Of a stretch of 64,000 nucleotides of DNA, positions 41,467 through 50,909 are shown one piece after another. Every line of letters starts with the position of its first letter. The stretch's first letter is position 1. Source of the stretch: Companilactobacillus musae (GTDB taxonomy: Bacteria > Bacillota > Bacilli > Lactobacillales > Lactobacillaceae); assembly GCF_003967595.1 (NCBI RefSeq), contig NZ_BIFW01000003.1, positions 115,491-179,490 of the forward strand, written 5' to 3'. Position numbers and translations under genes: made by a program. The notes under the pieces were generated by a model. That model was not told where the DNA came from and did not search any database. It was given only the letters and a program-made list of their open reading frames with translations.

Positions 41467-42438
41467 TTACTTAATCCTGTTAACTAACTTTTTTACTACA
41501 GTTGTAATTACCTTACGACTAGCGTTAGATGGTAATTTACTAATCTCACTTAGTGCATGTTGCGTATATGTTCGAGCAATATCTTTGGCCTGATTTAAAT
41601 AACCATCGTCTATAACAATATTTGTGGCCTTACTACTGTCATCTGAGGTTAACTCATCCTTAGACAGAACCGTTATTAATTCTTGATTACCATCTTCTAA
41701 GCCCAAAATATAGGGTAATGAGTAAACACCATTTTTCAGATCTTCATGCACTGGTTTGCCTGTTTGAGCCGAATTACTGAAATCGAGAATATCATCAATG
41801 ATTTGAAAAGCCATTCCGATATCATGACCGATTTCTTTACAACGATTGACCAATATTTCATCTCCACCACTAACGATGGCTCCCATATTGGCACTGAGGC
41901 TAAACAATTCTGCTGTTTTTCCAGATATTTCTTTTAGATACATATCAGTAGTAGCATGAACATTATAATTTATTCGCATTTGGTCTAATTCGCCAATCAA
42001 AATTCTCTTCATGCTCAAGGCGTTTCGTAATATATCAGTATTATTTTTTAAATGCTTAGAAATCAATTCAAAATAAATAGTAAATAAATAATCCCCAGCA
42101 TAAATAGCATTTCTTCGACCATATTTAGTATGAATGGTTGGTTGTGATCTTCGCATTGGCGAATCGTCAATAACATCATCATGAATCAAAGTTGCAACAT
42201 GCAATATTTCTAATGATGCAGCCAAAGGAATCAATTTTTCCGTTTCTTGTTTGTTCTCACTAAAATCACTAAACAACAAGAAAAAGGCCGGGCGTAACAT
42301 TTTGCCACCTGAAGTTAAATCTATAATCATTGAGCTGATATCAAGATTCTTGATCTTCACCATCTGATGAATATAATCTGTCGTCAAATCCAACTTTTCC
42401 CCTAGTTGAGGATAGCTTTTCCAAATTGAGTTCGCCAT
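41467..42438 (-). CDS. Trans-polyprenyl diphosphate synthase
   Basis: Isoprenoid synthase of 323 aa. The first aspartate motif is DDVIDD in LIHDDVIDDSPMRR and the second is DDILD in FQIIDDILDFSN. The length and lack of large residues right before the first motif suggest a long product (C30-C40), as for menaquinone side chains. It is divergent from menA, the prenyltransferase that would consume its product. It may be the large subunit of a two-component enzyme such as HepT. Confidence 0.9.
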   Translation of the reverse strand: MANSIWKSYPQLGEKLDLTTDYIHQMVKIKNLDISSMIIDLTSGGKMLRPAFFLLFSDFSENKQETEKLIPLAASLEILHVATLIHDDVIDDSPMRRSQPTIHTKYGRRNAIYAGDYLFTIYFELISKHLKNNTDILRNALSMKRILIGELDQMRINYNVHATTDMYLKEISGKTAELFSLSANMGAIVSGGDEILVNRCKEIGHDIGMAFQIIDDILDFSNSAQTGKPVHEDLKNGVYSLPYILGLEDGNQELITVLSKDELTSDDSSKATNIVIDDGYLNQAKDIARTYTQHALSEISKLPSNASRKVITTVVKKLVNRIK

Positions 42439-42523
42439 AAAATATCTCTTACCCCTGTATCACTTTGTTGTATTCTAAAATAATTCTATAATAGAACCTA
42501 TCAAATCCAAAGGACTGATTTTT

Positions 42524-43438
42524 GTGAAACCATCTGTATTTTTTGAACTTGTTGAAATCAAGGCCAAAACGGCCAGTGTATTCCCTTTTTTAATGGGAAC
42601 TTTGTATTCATATTATCACTGGCACTCTGTTAACGCCCTTGATTTGATTCTTTTCTTTGTCGCTATGTTTCTCTTTAACATGGCCGTCGATATCAATGAC
42701 AACTACTGGGACTATAAGAATGCCACCGGAGTTGAAAGCTTTCGCCGTGATACCAACGTTATAGGTGTTAACCATCTCAATATTCATTTAATTGGTTGGT
42801 TAGATTTCTCATTTACTTTGATAGCCGCCATTATTGGACTATTTATCGTTTCACGAACCGGTTGGCCACTACTTTATCTAGGCTTGTTCTCATTTGCCGT
42901 TGGCTTTTGTTACGCTGGCGGACCATGGCCTATTAACCGTGGACCTTTTGGTGAATTTTTCTCCGGATTTACTATGGGTTATGTCATTTACTTGACTGCT
43001 ATTTATATCAATGTTGTCCATACACCTGGTATTATTTTAGATTTCAAATTTTATGGTGACGCCTTGCTTTCATCACTTTTAACTGTTTTTGCAATTTCTA
43101 ATCTACTGCTAGCTAACAATATTGCTGATCAAAAAGAAGACTTAGACTTGGGAAGAAAAACCTTAGTTTATTATCTTGGCAAAGATAATTCGATTTTTAT
43201 TTTAAAATCCCTTTATGTCTTGGGTTATCTGGCTTTAATTTGTTCTGTGATCTTAGGTCTTTTGCCAAAATTGATGTTATTGACCCTTTTGATTACGCCG
43301 ATTGTTTACAAAAATGCCAAAGCTTTCAGTAAGAATCCAATCAAGAAGAAAACTTTCCCTTTGATTATCAAAAATCTTTTACTGATTACTTTGACAGAAA
43401 CGGTAACCTTTATATTTGGAGTTATTTTTAATTTTTAA
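42524..43438 (+). CDS. menA: 1,4-dihydroxy-2-naphthoate prenyltransferase (UbiA family)
   Basis: UbiA-type membrane prenyltransferase of 304 aa with about eight or nine helices. The first Asp-rich motif is DINDNYWDYKNA (about 64-75) and the second is NNIADQKEDLDLGRKT. It attaches a polyprenyl chain to DHNA, giving demethylmenaquinone. The start is GTG at 42524 after AAGGAC. The polyprenyl diphosphate synthase is divergent, and the cyd operon is 1.5 kb away. No other men gene is present, so DHNA may come from the environment. Confidence 0.88.
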   Translation: MKPSVFFELVEIKAKTASVFPFLMGTLYSYYHWHSVNALDLILFFVAMFLFNMAVDINDNYWDYKNATGVESFRRDTNVIGVNHLNIHLIGWLDFSFTLIAAIIGLFIVSRTGWPLLYLGLFSFAVGFCYAGGPWPINRGPFGEFFSGFTMGYVIYLTAIYINVVHTPGIILDFKFYGDALLSSLLTVFAISNLLLANNIADQKEDLDLGRKTLVYYLGKDNSIFILKSLYVLGYLALICSVILGLLPKLMLLTLLITPIVYKNAKAFSKNPIKKKTFPLIIKNLLLITLTETVTFIFGVIFNF

Positions 43439-44633
43439 ATTCATCAAGAACCTTGGCAAAACTATAAGTATCCTGAGCTATCATTAACTCTTCATTAGTT
43501 GGAATCGTGTATGCAGCAATCTTAGAATCGTCAGTGGTAATCCTAATTTCCTTACCACGAACTTGATTGTTTTCATGATCAATTTTCAAGCCCATAAATT
43601 CAAGTCCACTAAGGATATCTTCACGTACTTCGGCTGAATTTTCACCAACACCAGCGGTAAAGGCAATAACATCAACGCCTCCCATTTCAGCAATGTACGA
43701 ACCAATGAACTTGATAACACGATTACGATACATTTCCAAAGCCAACTTAGCTCTTTGATTAGTATCTTCATTTGCTTCAATATCACGCATATCAGCTGAA
43801 ATACCAGAAATTCCTAATAAACCAGATTTTTGATTAAGAATATCGATCATATCTGAAATATCAGTAATTCCTAATTTTCGCATTAGATATGGCAAAATTG
43901 AAAAGTCAATATCTCCACTTCTAGAACTCATCATAATTCCTGCAAGTGGTGTAAAGCCCATTGAAATATCAAAGGCCTTTCCATTCTTAATGGCACTAAT
44001 TGAAGCTCCACTTCCCAAATGCAAAACAATAACATTTTTATCTTTAATGCCACCATCTACAATCTTATCCAACCTCTGTGCGATATAACGATGACTAGTA
44101 CCATGGGCGCCATAACGGCGAACATGGTATTTTTTGTAATCTTCCAAATCAATACTGTAAAGATAATTTACCTTAGGCATGTCAACGAAAAAGGAAGTAT
44201 CAAAAACTGCCACTTGAATAGCTCTTGGAACTAGTTTTCTGAAAACATTGATGTAATAAGCCTGTACTTTATTATGTAATGGTGCATATTCAGCTAAGGC
44301 TTCAATTTTATGTAGATTTTGTTCGGTAACAATTTCTGATTTCTTGAACTCTTCGCCACCAGCAACTACCCGATGACCGAAGGCAACGATATCTTCATAT
44401 TTTTGAATAATATTCATATCTTTCAAAGCATCTAAAACTGACATAACGGCAATATCATTGGTTTTAATAGCTTCTTCTCGTTCAATCTTTTTGCCGTTAT
44501 ACTTTAATTTAAAGACCGACTTAGGACTTCCCAAGCGATCAATCATTCCGGAAGCAATTGTTGTTTTTTCAGGCATTTCAAAAAGTTTCCACTTCAAAGT
44601 TGAACTACCTGCATTTATAGCCATGATCTTCAT
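43428..44633 (-). CDS. ackA: Acetate kinase (copy 2)
   Basis: Second acetate kinase, 401 aa. NAGSSTLKW at the N-terminus, HRVVAGG and the canonical HGTSHRY motif are present, but the usual MGTRSGDIDP motif reads MSSRSGDIDF. It is thus the reciprocal of copy 1, which keeps MGTRSGDIDP and changes HGTSHRY. Its 3' end overlaps the convergent menA end by 11 bases. A ribosome site (AAGGAGAG) lies before the ATG. Confidence 0.93.
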   Translation of the reverse strand: MKIMAINAGSSTLKWKLFEMPEKTTIASGMIDRLGSPKSVFKLKYNGKKIEREEAIKTNDIAVMSVLDALKDMNIIQKYEDIVAFGHRVVAGGEEFKKSEIVTEQNLHKIEALAEYAPLHNKVQAYYINVFRKLVPRAIQVAVFDTSFFVDMPKVNYLYSIDLEDYKKYHVRRYGAHGTSHRYIAQRLDKIVDGGIKDKNVIVLHLGSGASISAIKNGKAFDISMGFTPLAGIMMSSRSGDIDFSILPYLMRKLGITDISDMIDILNQKSGLLGISGISADMRDIEANEDTNQRAKLALEMYRNRVIKFIGSYIAEMGGVDVIAFTAGVGENSAEVREDILSGLEFMGLKIDHENNQVRGKEIRITTDDSKIAAYTIPTNEELMIAQDTYSFAKVLDEFKN

Positions 44634-44758
44634 ACAAAAACTCTCCTTTTTTTGTCTACGTATTCTCTTTAAATAGCTTTATACCAGACTTTACACCATT
44701 ATAAAAAAATGCTACTCTTTAGTAACTATTATAAGTCTTTTTATGGGGGAATTCATTC

Positions 44759-46675
44759 GTGAAATTTTTAGATATGCTACGCAAAATTGATGAGAAACCA
44801 GAGCAAACGGCTAAACCCGTTCCTGATCCTCCTAAAAAGGACGAAAATTCTAAGCCAAGCGCTACAGAATCTACTTCCGATACAGAGGTTGCTACTCAAC
44901 CTGAACAGAAGGAAGAAAACCTACCAGTATCTGTTCATGATAAGCGCATTAATATTGAAGAGCAAATGAATGGCCTTTCTCATCAGTATGCTCAACTAAG
45001 AAATGATCTCAAAACTAATCTTTTCACTGAAAAAGATGAATTCGAAGCCAAAAAAGAAACTTTAGATAAATATTTAAAGACTCTTAAGCGTGACGAAAAA
45101 GAATCAAACGAAAAATTAGCCGATACAAAAGCCCAAAACGATGATGCCGCTAAAGAACATTTGGCTAGCGTTAACGCTGATCGTAAAGAACAAGAGGAAA
45201 ATCTTGTCCAACTACAATCACAATTAAATGACTTAAATTCCGAAATAAATACTAAGACTGCCAATCTAGAATCACTTCAAAGTGATCTTGCTCAAAACGA
45301 ACAATCTGAAACCGACATGTCAACTTCAATTAAAGAAGAAAAAGACTTACAAAAAATGATGGCATTGATGGAAGAACAAAAGAACTCTATCAATACGCTT
45401 TATGACGAAAGAAAAAATCTCAAAGGTCAAATTAATGATATTCAAGAAAATATCACTAAACTAAACGGTCAAGCTGACGATTTAAATTCTAATATCAGCA
45501 AGGTCAACAAACAAATCAACGATTTTAAGCAAAAAGCCAATGAAATTGAAGACAAAATCAAGAGTGACCACAATTACCGTATTGAAACTATTGCCGGACT
45601 AGAACGTCATATTCAAAGTTTAGGTGAAGAACATTCTAAAATTGATGGTGAATTAGGCGAGATCAACGACAATATTAGCTATATCAGCAAATATATCAAA
45701 GATGTCTTCCATTCAGCCTACTTGGTTCGTGACGTTTATCTTGATAAAGACAAAGAATATTACGTTGCTGCTGACGATTTTGATTCTGATGCCGCTAAAA
45801 ATGATCTTTTCGGCATGATGAATTATCTTGAAACTAAGCTTCAAAAACCAGTTACTGTTGTTTCAACCTTCTATAACAATCATATCCATGAAATTATCGA
45901 CGCCAAGGCTAAAACTGCTCATTTACCTATTCCTAACGTCGTCAATCTATTTGATCAATTACAATCAAGCTCTAATCCAACTGATAAAAAGGTTGCTATT
46001 CCTGAAAACGATAGTTGGGTAACTAGAACCGATGTTGAATCACAAGATACTTTCATCTACGATCAAAAACAAACTCTTTTAATGACAGTTGAATATTTTG
46101 AAAAGATCATTGATCGCATTAATTACTACAAGAATGATCAAATCGTTAAAACAAATATTTATAACGGTGACGGTCAACTATCTTCAACTCAAAACTTCAA
46201 CAAGAATAAAGAACTATCTGAACAAAACTTCTATAGAACTGATGGTTCAATTGTTTTAACTGTTATTTTTGAAAAGAATCACGCTGTAAGTTACCAATTA
46301 TTTGATAAGAATGGCCTTTTGGAACATGATTTCAACGAAAAGTCAGAACTTATCACATGGTGGCTTAAGAGTATTTCTCCAAATACTGAAAATTCTGTCT
46401 TCGTTGGTAATAACTCCGATTTACTCTACCAACTAATCCTCAGTGTTAATAGTATCTCTAGCAATAATACAATTCGTCTATTACAAGATGTTGTTAAAAA
46501 CATTGATGCAGTAATTGATTTATTGGATAAAAACAATGACATCAAGGATATTTTTGTTCAAACTGACGATGATCTACACGAAATTGAGAATAAGACAAAC
46601 CGTGATATTAGTGTTAGTGTTATTAATACAGCCAGCAATGGTATGTTGTCACTTCCAGAATCATTAAAAATATAA
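44759..46675 (+). CDS. Cytoplasmic coiled-coil protein with a TagE/Gtf-like accessory beta domain
   Basis: Protein of 638 aa with no signal or membrane segment. Residues 1-65 are acidic and Pro/Ser/Thr-rich; 70-310 form a long coiled coil (LQSQLNDLNSEI, LNGQADDLNSNI and similar heptads). The remaining ~310 residues contain a run of short strands such as YYKNDQIVKTNIYNGDGQL and FDKNGLLEHDF that recall the beta domain preceding the catalytic part in TagE/TarM and GtfA/GtfB enzymes; no GT-B catalytic domain follows. The start is GTG after GGGGGAA. Function is unknown. Confidence 0.7.
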   Translation: MKFLDMLRKIDEKPEQTAKPVPDPPKKDENSKPSATESTSDTEVATQPEQKEENLPVSVHDKRINIEEQMNGLSHQYAQLRNDLKTNLFTEKDEFEAKKETLDKYLKTLKRDEKESNEKLADTKAQNDDAAKEHLASVNADRKEQEENLVQLQSQLNDLNSEINTKTANLESLQSDLAQNEQSETDMSTSIKEEKDLQKMMALMEEQKNSINTLYDERKNLKGQINDIQENITKLNGQADDLNSNISKVNKQINDFKQKANEIEDKIKSDHNYRIETIAGLERHIQSLGEEHSKIDGELGEINDNISYISKYIKDVFHSAYLVRDVYLDKDKEYYVAADDFDSDAAKNDLFGMMNYLETKLQKPVTVVSTFYNNHIHEIIDAKAKTAHLPIPNVVNLFDQLQSSSNPTDKKVAIPENDSWVTRTDVESQDTFIYDQKQTLLMTVEYFEKIIDRINYYKNDQIVKTNIYNGDGQLSSTQNFNKNKELSEQNFYRTDGSIVLTVIFEKNHAVSYQLFDKNGLLEHDFNEKSELITWWLKSISPNTENSVFVGNNSDLLYQLILSVNSISSNNTIRLLQDVVKNIDAVIDLLDKNNDIKDIFVQTDDDLHEIENKTNRDISVSVINTASNGMLSLPESLKI

Positions 46676-46682
46676 CTTAATC

Positions 46683-46711
46683 AAAAACGCTCATTCATGA
46701 GTGTTTTTTTC
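46683..46711 (+). terminator. Terminator after the coiled-coil gene
   Basis: AAAAACGCTCAT pairs with ATGAGTGTTTTT and a T-run follows. It separates this gene from the glycosyltransferase downstream. Confidence 0.85.
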
Positions 46712-46737
46712 TAATTATTTGTGAGAGTGAAAAAATT

Positions 46738-47670
46738 ATGAAAACTATATCTATTATCGTTCCGTGTTTCAACGAAGAAGAAACCATCAATATTTATTAC
46801 GACGCTATGACCAAATTAAAAGAGAAAATCAATAAATTTAACTTTGAATATTGGTTCGTAGACGATGGATCAAAAGATCGTACCTATTCGATCCTAAAAG
46901 AATTACAAAAAGAACATAGCGATGAAGTCCATTTCATTTCTTTTTCTCGTAATTTTGGTAAGGAATCAGCTTTATATGCCGGACTCAATGAAGTAACAGG
47001 TGATTACACTGCCGTTATGGACGTTGATTTACAAGATCCACCCGAAATGTTAGAAGAAATGTTTGATTTACTTGAAGAAGGAGAATATGACTGTGTTGGA
47101 ACGGCTCGTATGGACCGTGAAGGTGAAAATAAAATCATTTCTTTCTTCTCTGAAGGATTTTACAAAGTTATCAATAAGATGTCGCAAACTAAGATCATTC
47201 CTGGTGCTAGAGATTATCGTTTGATGACTCGTCAAATGGTTGAAGCTATCAAATCAATGACTGAATACAATCGCTTCTCTAAAGGTATTTTTAGTTGGGT
47301 TGGTTTCAAGACTAAATACCTACCTTATAAGAATCGTGAACGTTCAGCTGGTACAACATCTTGGAATTTTTGGAAACTATTTAAATACGCCATCACAGGT
47401 ATTGTAGACTTTTCAGAAGGTCCTCTAATGTTTGCTACATGGATGGGAACCATCTTCTCCATCACTTCTATCATTGCAATTATTGCTATTATCATTAGAA
47501 AATTCATCTATCCACTAAGTAGTGTCAACGGTTGGGCTTCAATCGTTTCAATCGTTCTTTTGATTGGTGGAATTCAATTGTTAAGTATTGGTATTCTTGG
47601 TGAATATATCGGGAAGATTTTCTTAGAAGTAAAGAAGCGTCCAATTTATATCGTTAAAGATAAAAAATAA
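46738..47670 (+). CDS. Bactoprenol glycosyltransferase, GT2 family (GtrB/CsbB-like)
   Basis: Membrane-bound GT2 enzyme of 310 aa that would transfer glucose or GlcNAc to undecaprenyl phosphate. The catalytic domain has IIVPCFNEEE (residues 5-14), DDGSKDRT, DVDLQDPPE and the ARDYRLM block. Two C-terminal helices (about 235-255 and 265-290) anchor it, as in GtrB, CsbB and YkcC. It is not next to a flippase; a GtrA protein is encoded at 5976. Bounded by terminators on both sides. Confidence 0.92.
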   Translation: MKTISIIVPCFNEEETINIYYDAMTKLKEKINKFNFEYWFVDDGSKDRTYSILKELQKEHSDEVHFISFSRNFGKESALYAGLNEVTGDYTAVMDVDLQDPPEMLEEMFDLLEEGEYDCVGTARMDREGENKIISFFSEGFYKVINKMSQTKIIPGARDYRLMTRQMVEAIKSMTEYNRFSKGIFSWVGFKTKYLPYKNRERSAGTTSWNFWKLFKYAITGIVDFSEGPLMFATWMGTIFSITSIIAIIAIIIRKFIYPLSSVNGWASIVSIVLLIGGIQLLSIGILGEYIGKIFLEVKKRPIYIVKDKK

Positions 47671-47720
47671 CAGCAGAGTTGATTTGCCGGTCTCCGACAG
47701 ATCCTCTGCTGTTTTATTTT
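47671..47720 (+). terminator. Terminator after the GtrB-like gene
   Basis: CAGCAGAG pairs with CTCTGCTG over a 24-base loop, then TTTTATTTTT. The loop contains GCCGGTCTCCGACA, a weak match to the 5' motif of the structured element at 15228. Confidence 0.75.
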
Positions 47721-47733
47721 TAATATACGTCCA

Positions 47734-47752
47734 CGTTATCACATGATAAACG
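47734..47752. promoter_or_regulatory. Candidate TetR operator
   Basis: CGTTATC and GATAAACG form an imperfect inverted repeat around ACAT, 53 bases upstream of the TetR start. Position and symmetry are the only evidence. Confidence 0.4.
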
Positions 47753-47804
47753 CTTTACATTAATATATAATTGTATACGAATAGATCAAGGGATGGATAA
47801 TAAA

Positions 47805-48392
47805 ATGAATGTACGTGATCAACAAGCTGAGAATACGAAAAATGCAATTCTCAAAGTTGCAGCTGAAATGTTTTTATCACAGGGGTATCAGGCAACTTCA
47901 ACTCGTAAAATTGCTCAAGAATTGAATATTACACAGCCAAACATGTACCACTATTATAAAAATAAAAAAGTACTCTACATCAAAGCTATCGAATATGCCG
48001 TCAGCGGTTTTAGCGACAATTTGTTGGACGAATATAAGCAAAATAAAGAACTACCTTTTGAGGAACTTCTACTACACATGTCACAATACATGATTGGAAA
48101 TTTCCGAATCAACTACTTTGTAATGAGAAATGATATCGAAAATTTCTTTACCGATGAGGAACGTAAGAATCTCAGTCGTAATTGGGATGGAGGATATTAC
48201 AAAGTCCTTTTTAACGTCTTTCAATCCCACAAAAATGAATTACGTTCTGACCTGGCCATACCAGTTCAAGTTGGAACTTTTTTGACAATGTTACTCCCTT
48301 ACATTGAATATAACGATGCCAAAAGGAAGCGCAATATTGCTAATCTTAAAACGGTTATCAATATTTTTATCAATGGCATCACGAAAAACTAG
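47805..48392 (+). CDS. TetR/AcrR family regulator
   Basis: Regulator of 195 aa with an N-terminal TetR helix-turn-helix: QATSTRKIAQELNITQPNMYHYYKNK in the first 65 residues. The C-terminal ligand domain is not assignable. The ATG at 47805 has AAGGGATGG upstream; an ATG four codons earlier would be too close to that site. The antiporter gene begins nine bases after it, so it probably controls its own operon. Confidence 0.87.
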   Translation: MNVRDQQAENTKNAILKVAAEMFLSQGYQATSTRKIAQELNITQPNMYHYYKNKKVLYIKAIEYAVSGFSDNLLDEYKQNKELPFEELLLHMSQYMIGNFRINYFVMRNDIENFFTDEERKNLSRNWDGGYYKVLFNVFQSHKNELRSDLAIPVQVGTFLTMLLPYIEYNDAKRKRNIANLKTVINIFINGITKN

Positions 48393-48401
48393 GAGTACGC
48401 C

Positions 48402-49550
48402 ATGGAATTTATAACCCTTTTAGCACTAATGCTTTTCTTAACATTAATTGTCAGTCATATTTTCAATAAATTGAATTTACCAGCTGTTGTTGGTCAATTA
48501 ATCTTAGGAGTTGTTCTGGGAAAAGGTGTCTTTGATATTGTTAAAGCTGACTCAAAAGTCCAATTATTTGCAGATATCGGAGTTATTTTACTGATGTTTT
48601 TAGCAGGACTTGAGAGTGATTTAAAACTTCTACGCAAACATCTTTTACCAAGTATTAATGTTGCTATTTTTGGGGTTATTCTTCCAGTAGCTTTGACTTT
48701 AGGTACTGCTTTGATCTTTGGAATCAACTTAAAAGAGAGTATCTTCATGTCAGTTGTTTTCGCTGCCACATCAGTTTCAATTTCTGTCGAAGTACTCAAA
48801 AGTTTGAACTACTTATCTAGTACCTCGGGAACAGTTATTTTGGGTGCCGCTGTAGCAGATGATATTATGGCCATCTCAATTTTGAGTGTTATGTCAGGTA
48901 CATTAACTGGGGACTTTTCTTTAAATAAAATTTTACTGTTATTAGGACTTTGGATTGTCTTCGGAATTGTCGTAGTTGTTTTCCATAAGTGGGTCATTCC
49001 TGAATTAATGAAACTTTCAGAATATGTCGAAGCTACCCATGCACCGACAATCTTTGCCTTAGTTATCTGCTTTGTTATGGCTTATATTGCTGATGAAGTT
49101 CAATTGGATTCAGTCTTAGGTGCTTTCGTAGCTGGTATTGCGGTTTCTAATTCAAAAGATTACGACGAAAAAATCAGTCGCAATATTGAAATGATCGGTT
49201 ATGCTGTTTTCATACCTATTTTCTTTATCAGCATTGGTTTAAATCTCGAATTTAATAACTTCTTACGTGATTTTTGGTTAATCTTATTATTCACAATCAC
49301 TGGTATTATCGGTAAATTATTTGGTGCAGGCTTTGGTGCCAGAATATCTGGCTTTGATCTCAAAGATTCATATGTTATTGGTTCTGGTATGATTTCACGT
49401 GGTGAAATGGCATTAATTGTTGCTCAAGTTGGATATAGCGTTCATCTCTTGTCAGAGGAATATTATTCAACCGTGATCATCAGTATTATTTTGATCACTA
49501 TCATAGCGCCATTCTTTTTAAAGCACTCAATTAGTAAAAATCCTTTGTAG
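48402..49550 (+). CDS. napA: Na+/H+ (or K+/H+) antiporter, CPA2/NapA type
   Basis: Cation:proton antiporter of 382 aa with about 12 helices. The DD ion-binding pair in AAVADDIMAI (about 150-160) marks the electrogenic NapA/NhaA-like group. The overall length and LNLPAVVGQLILGVVLG opening match NapA of Enterococcus. It is the second gene of an operon with a TetR regulator, so expression is likely induced by salt, pH or a ligand of that regulator. Confidence 0.87.
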   Translation: MEFITLLALMLFLTLIVSHIFNKLNLPAVVGQLILGVVLGKGVFDIVKADSKVQLFADIGVILLMFLAGLESDLKLLRKHLLPSINVAIFGVILPVALTLGTALIFGINLKESIFMSVVFAATSVSISVEVLKSLNYLSSTSGTVILGAAVADDIMAISILSVMSGTLTGDFSLNKILLLLGLWIVFGIVVVVFHKWVIPELMKLSEYVEATHAPTIFALVICFVMAYIADEVQLDSVLGAFVAGIAVSNSKDYDEKISRNIEMIGYAVFIPIFFISIGLNLEFNNFLRDFWLILLFTITGIIGKLFGAGFGARISGFDLKDSYVIGSGMISRGEMALIVAQVGYSVHLLSEEYYSTVIISIILITIIAPFFLKHSISKNPL

Positions 49551-49632
49551 CATATGGTTTCCTCTAATTCGATCAACGATATATAATAGTATCGTAAATA
49601 TCTAATTTCGGTATAGAAGGAGAAGGTTAATT

Positions 49633-50820
49633 ATGGCACACATTTTAGTATTAGGCGCTGGCTATGGTGGTTTGAGAGCTGCTCGTGATTTGGCTAAAAA
49701 CACTCCAGCGGGAACACAAATTGATTTAATTGATAAAAATGAAAAGCATGTTGAGAAGACTGCTTTACATACTATTGCAGCAGGAACTAATAGAGCTGAT
49801 GCAATTAGTTTCGATGTCCGTTCGGTTCTACCCTCAAATGTTAACTTCATTAAAGCAACTGTTTCAAAATTAGATTTAGATAACAAGACAGTTGAATTCT
49901 CCGACCACGATGATATTACTTATGATTATATCGTCGTTTCATTGGGCTTCCGTTCAGAAGACTTTGGACTCGAAGGCGCTAGCGAAAATGCCTTGATCCT
50001 TCAAGACCTTGAAACAGCTCAAAATATTTATAAAAAGATAAATGAAAACATTGCCCACTACAAAGAATCACAAGACCCAGCTGATCTTTCAATTGTTGTC
50101 TGTGGTGCTGGATTTACAGGTGTCGAAATTCTTGGTGAATTAGTTGATACTGTTAAAATTCTCAAAGCAAAATATGAAGTACCAGAAATCAAAGTTACTT
50201 GTCTAGAAATGGCAACTAGAATTTTACCAATGTTTGATGAAAATCTTGCTAGTTATGCTGTCGATTACTTAGATAAGAATGGCATCAAGTTGCTAACTGG
50301 TGCTAAGATCAAGAAGATTGAACCAAAAGATGTTGTTTATATGGATGGCGATACTGAAAAGAAAGTTGCCGGTAGCACAATTATTTGGACTGTCGGTGTT
50401 AGTGGTTCTGATGTCATTAAAGATTCTGGTATTGATGCTAGAAGAAACCGTGTTATGACAACAGAATTCTTAAATCTTGAAGCACATCCTGAAGCTTACT
50501 TTATCGGTGATGATTCTGCTATTATTCCTAAGGGTGAAGAACGTCCTTATCCTACAACTGGTCAATTAGCTACCGCTGAAGGATCTGGTGCCGCCTTTAA
50601 TATTGCTGCTGCATTGAATGGCAAGGAATTAAAACCATTCACATATCATTCAATGGGTACCGTTGCCTCATTAGGTCAAAATCACGGTATTGCTGAAATT
50701 ACAGACAAGAATCTCAAATTCAAAGGTCCATTTGCTTCACTACTTAAACATTTATCCGCTGACCGTGGAATTATGGAAATTGCTGGTATCAAGACAGCTA
50801 TTAAAAAAGGTACAATTTAA
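49633..50820 (+). CDS. ndh: Type II NADH:quinone oxidoreductase (NDH-2)
   Basis: Single-subunit flavoprotein of 395 aa that passes electrons from NADH to menaquinone without proton pumping. The FAD fold is GAGYGGLRAA (residues 7-16), the NADH fold is CGAGFTGVEILGEL (about 157-170), and YFIGDDSA marks the C-terminal FAD block. The C-terminal amphipathic region would bind the membrane. It complements menA and cydABDC in this window. AAGGAGAAGG precedes the ATG. Confidence 0.93.
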   Translation: MAHILVLGAGYGGLRAARDLAKNTPAGTQIDLIDKNEKHVEKTALHTIAAGTNRADAISFDVRSVLPSNVNFIKATVSKLDLDNKTVEFSDHDDITYDYIVVSLGFRSEDFGLEGASENALILQDLETAQNIYKKINENIAHYKESQDPADLSIVVCGAGFTGVEILGELVDTVKILKAKYEVPEIKVTCLEMATRILPMFDENLASYAVDYLDKNGIKLLTGAKIKKIEPKDVVYMDGDTEKKVAGSTIIWTVGVSGSDVIKDSGIDARRNRVMTTEFLNLEAHPEAYFIGDDSAIIPKGEERPYPTTGQLATAEGSGAAFNIAAALNGKELKPFTYHSMGTVASLGQNHGIAEITDKNLKFKGPFASLLKHLSADRGIMEIAGIKTAIKKGTI

Positions 50821-50824
50821 TTAA

Positions 50825-50854
50825 TAAAAAAACTCCCATACGGGAGTTTTTTTT
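50825..50854 (+). terminator. Terminator after ndh
   Basis: AAAAAACTCCC pairs with GGGAGTTTTTT around ATAC, plus T-run. Confidence 0.9.
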
Positions 50855-50909
50855 GATTTAATTTTTCCCAAATAATATACTTACCCTGTAAACACAAGGG
50901 GTGTAAACT

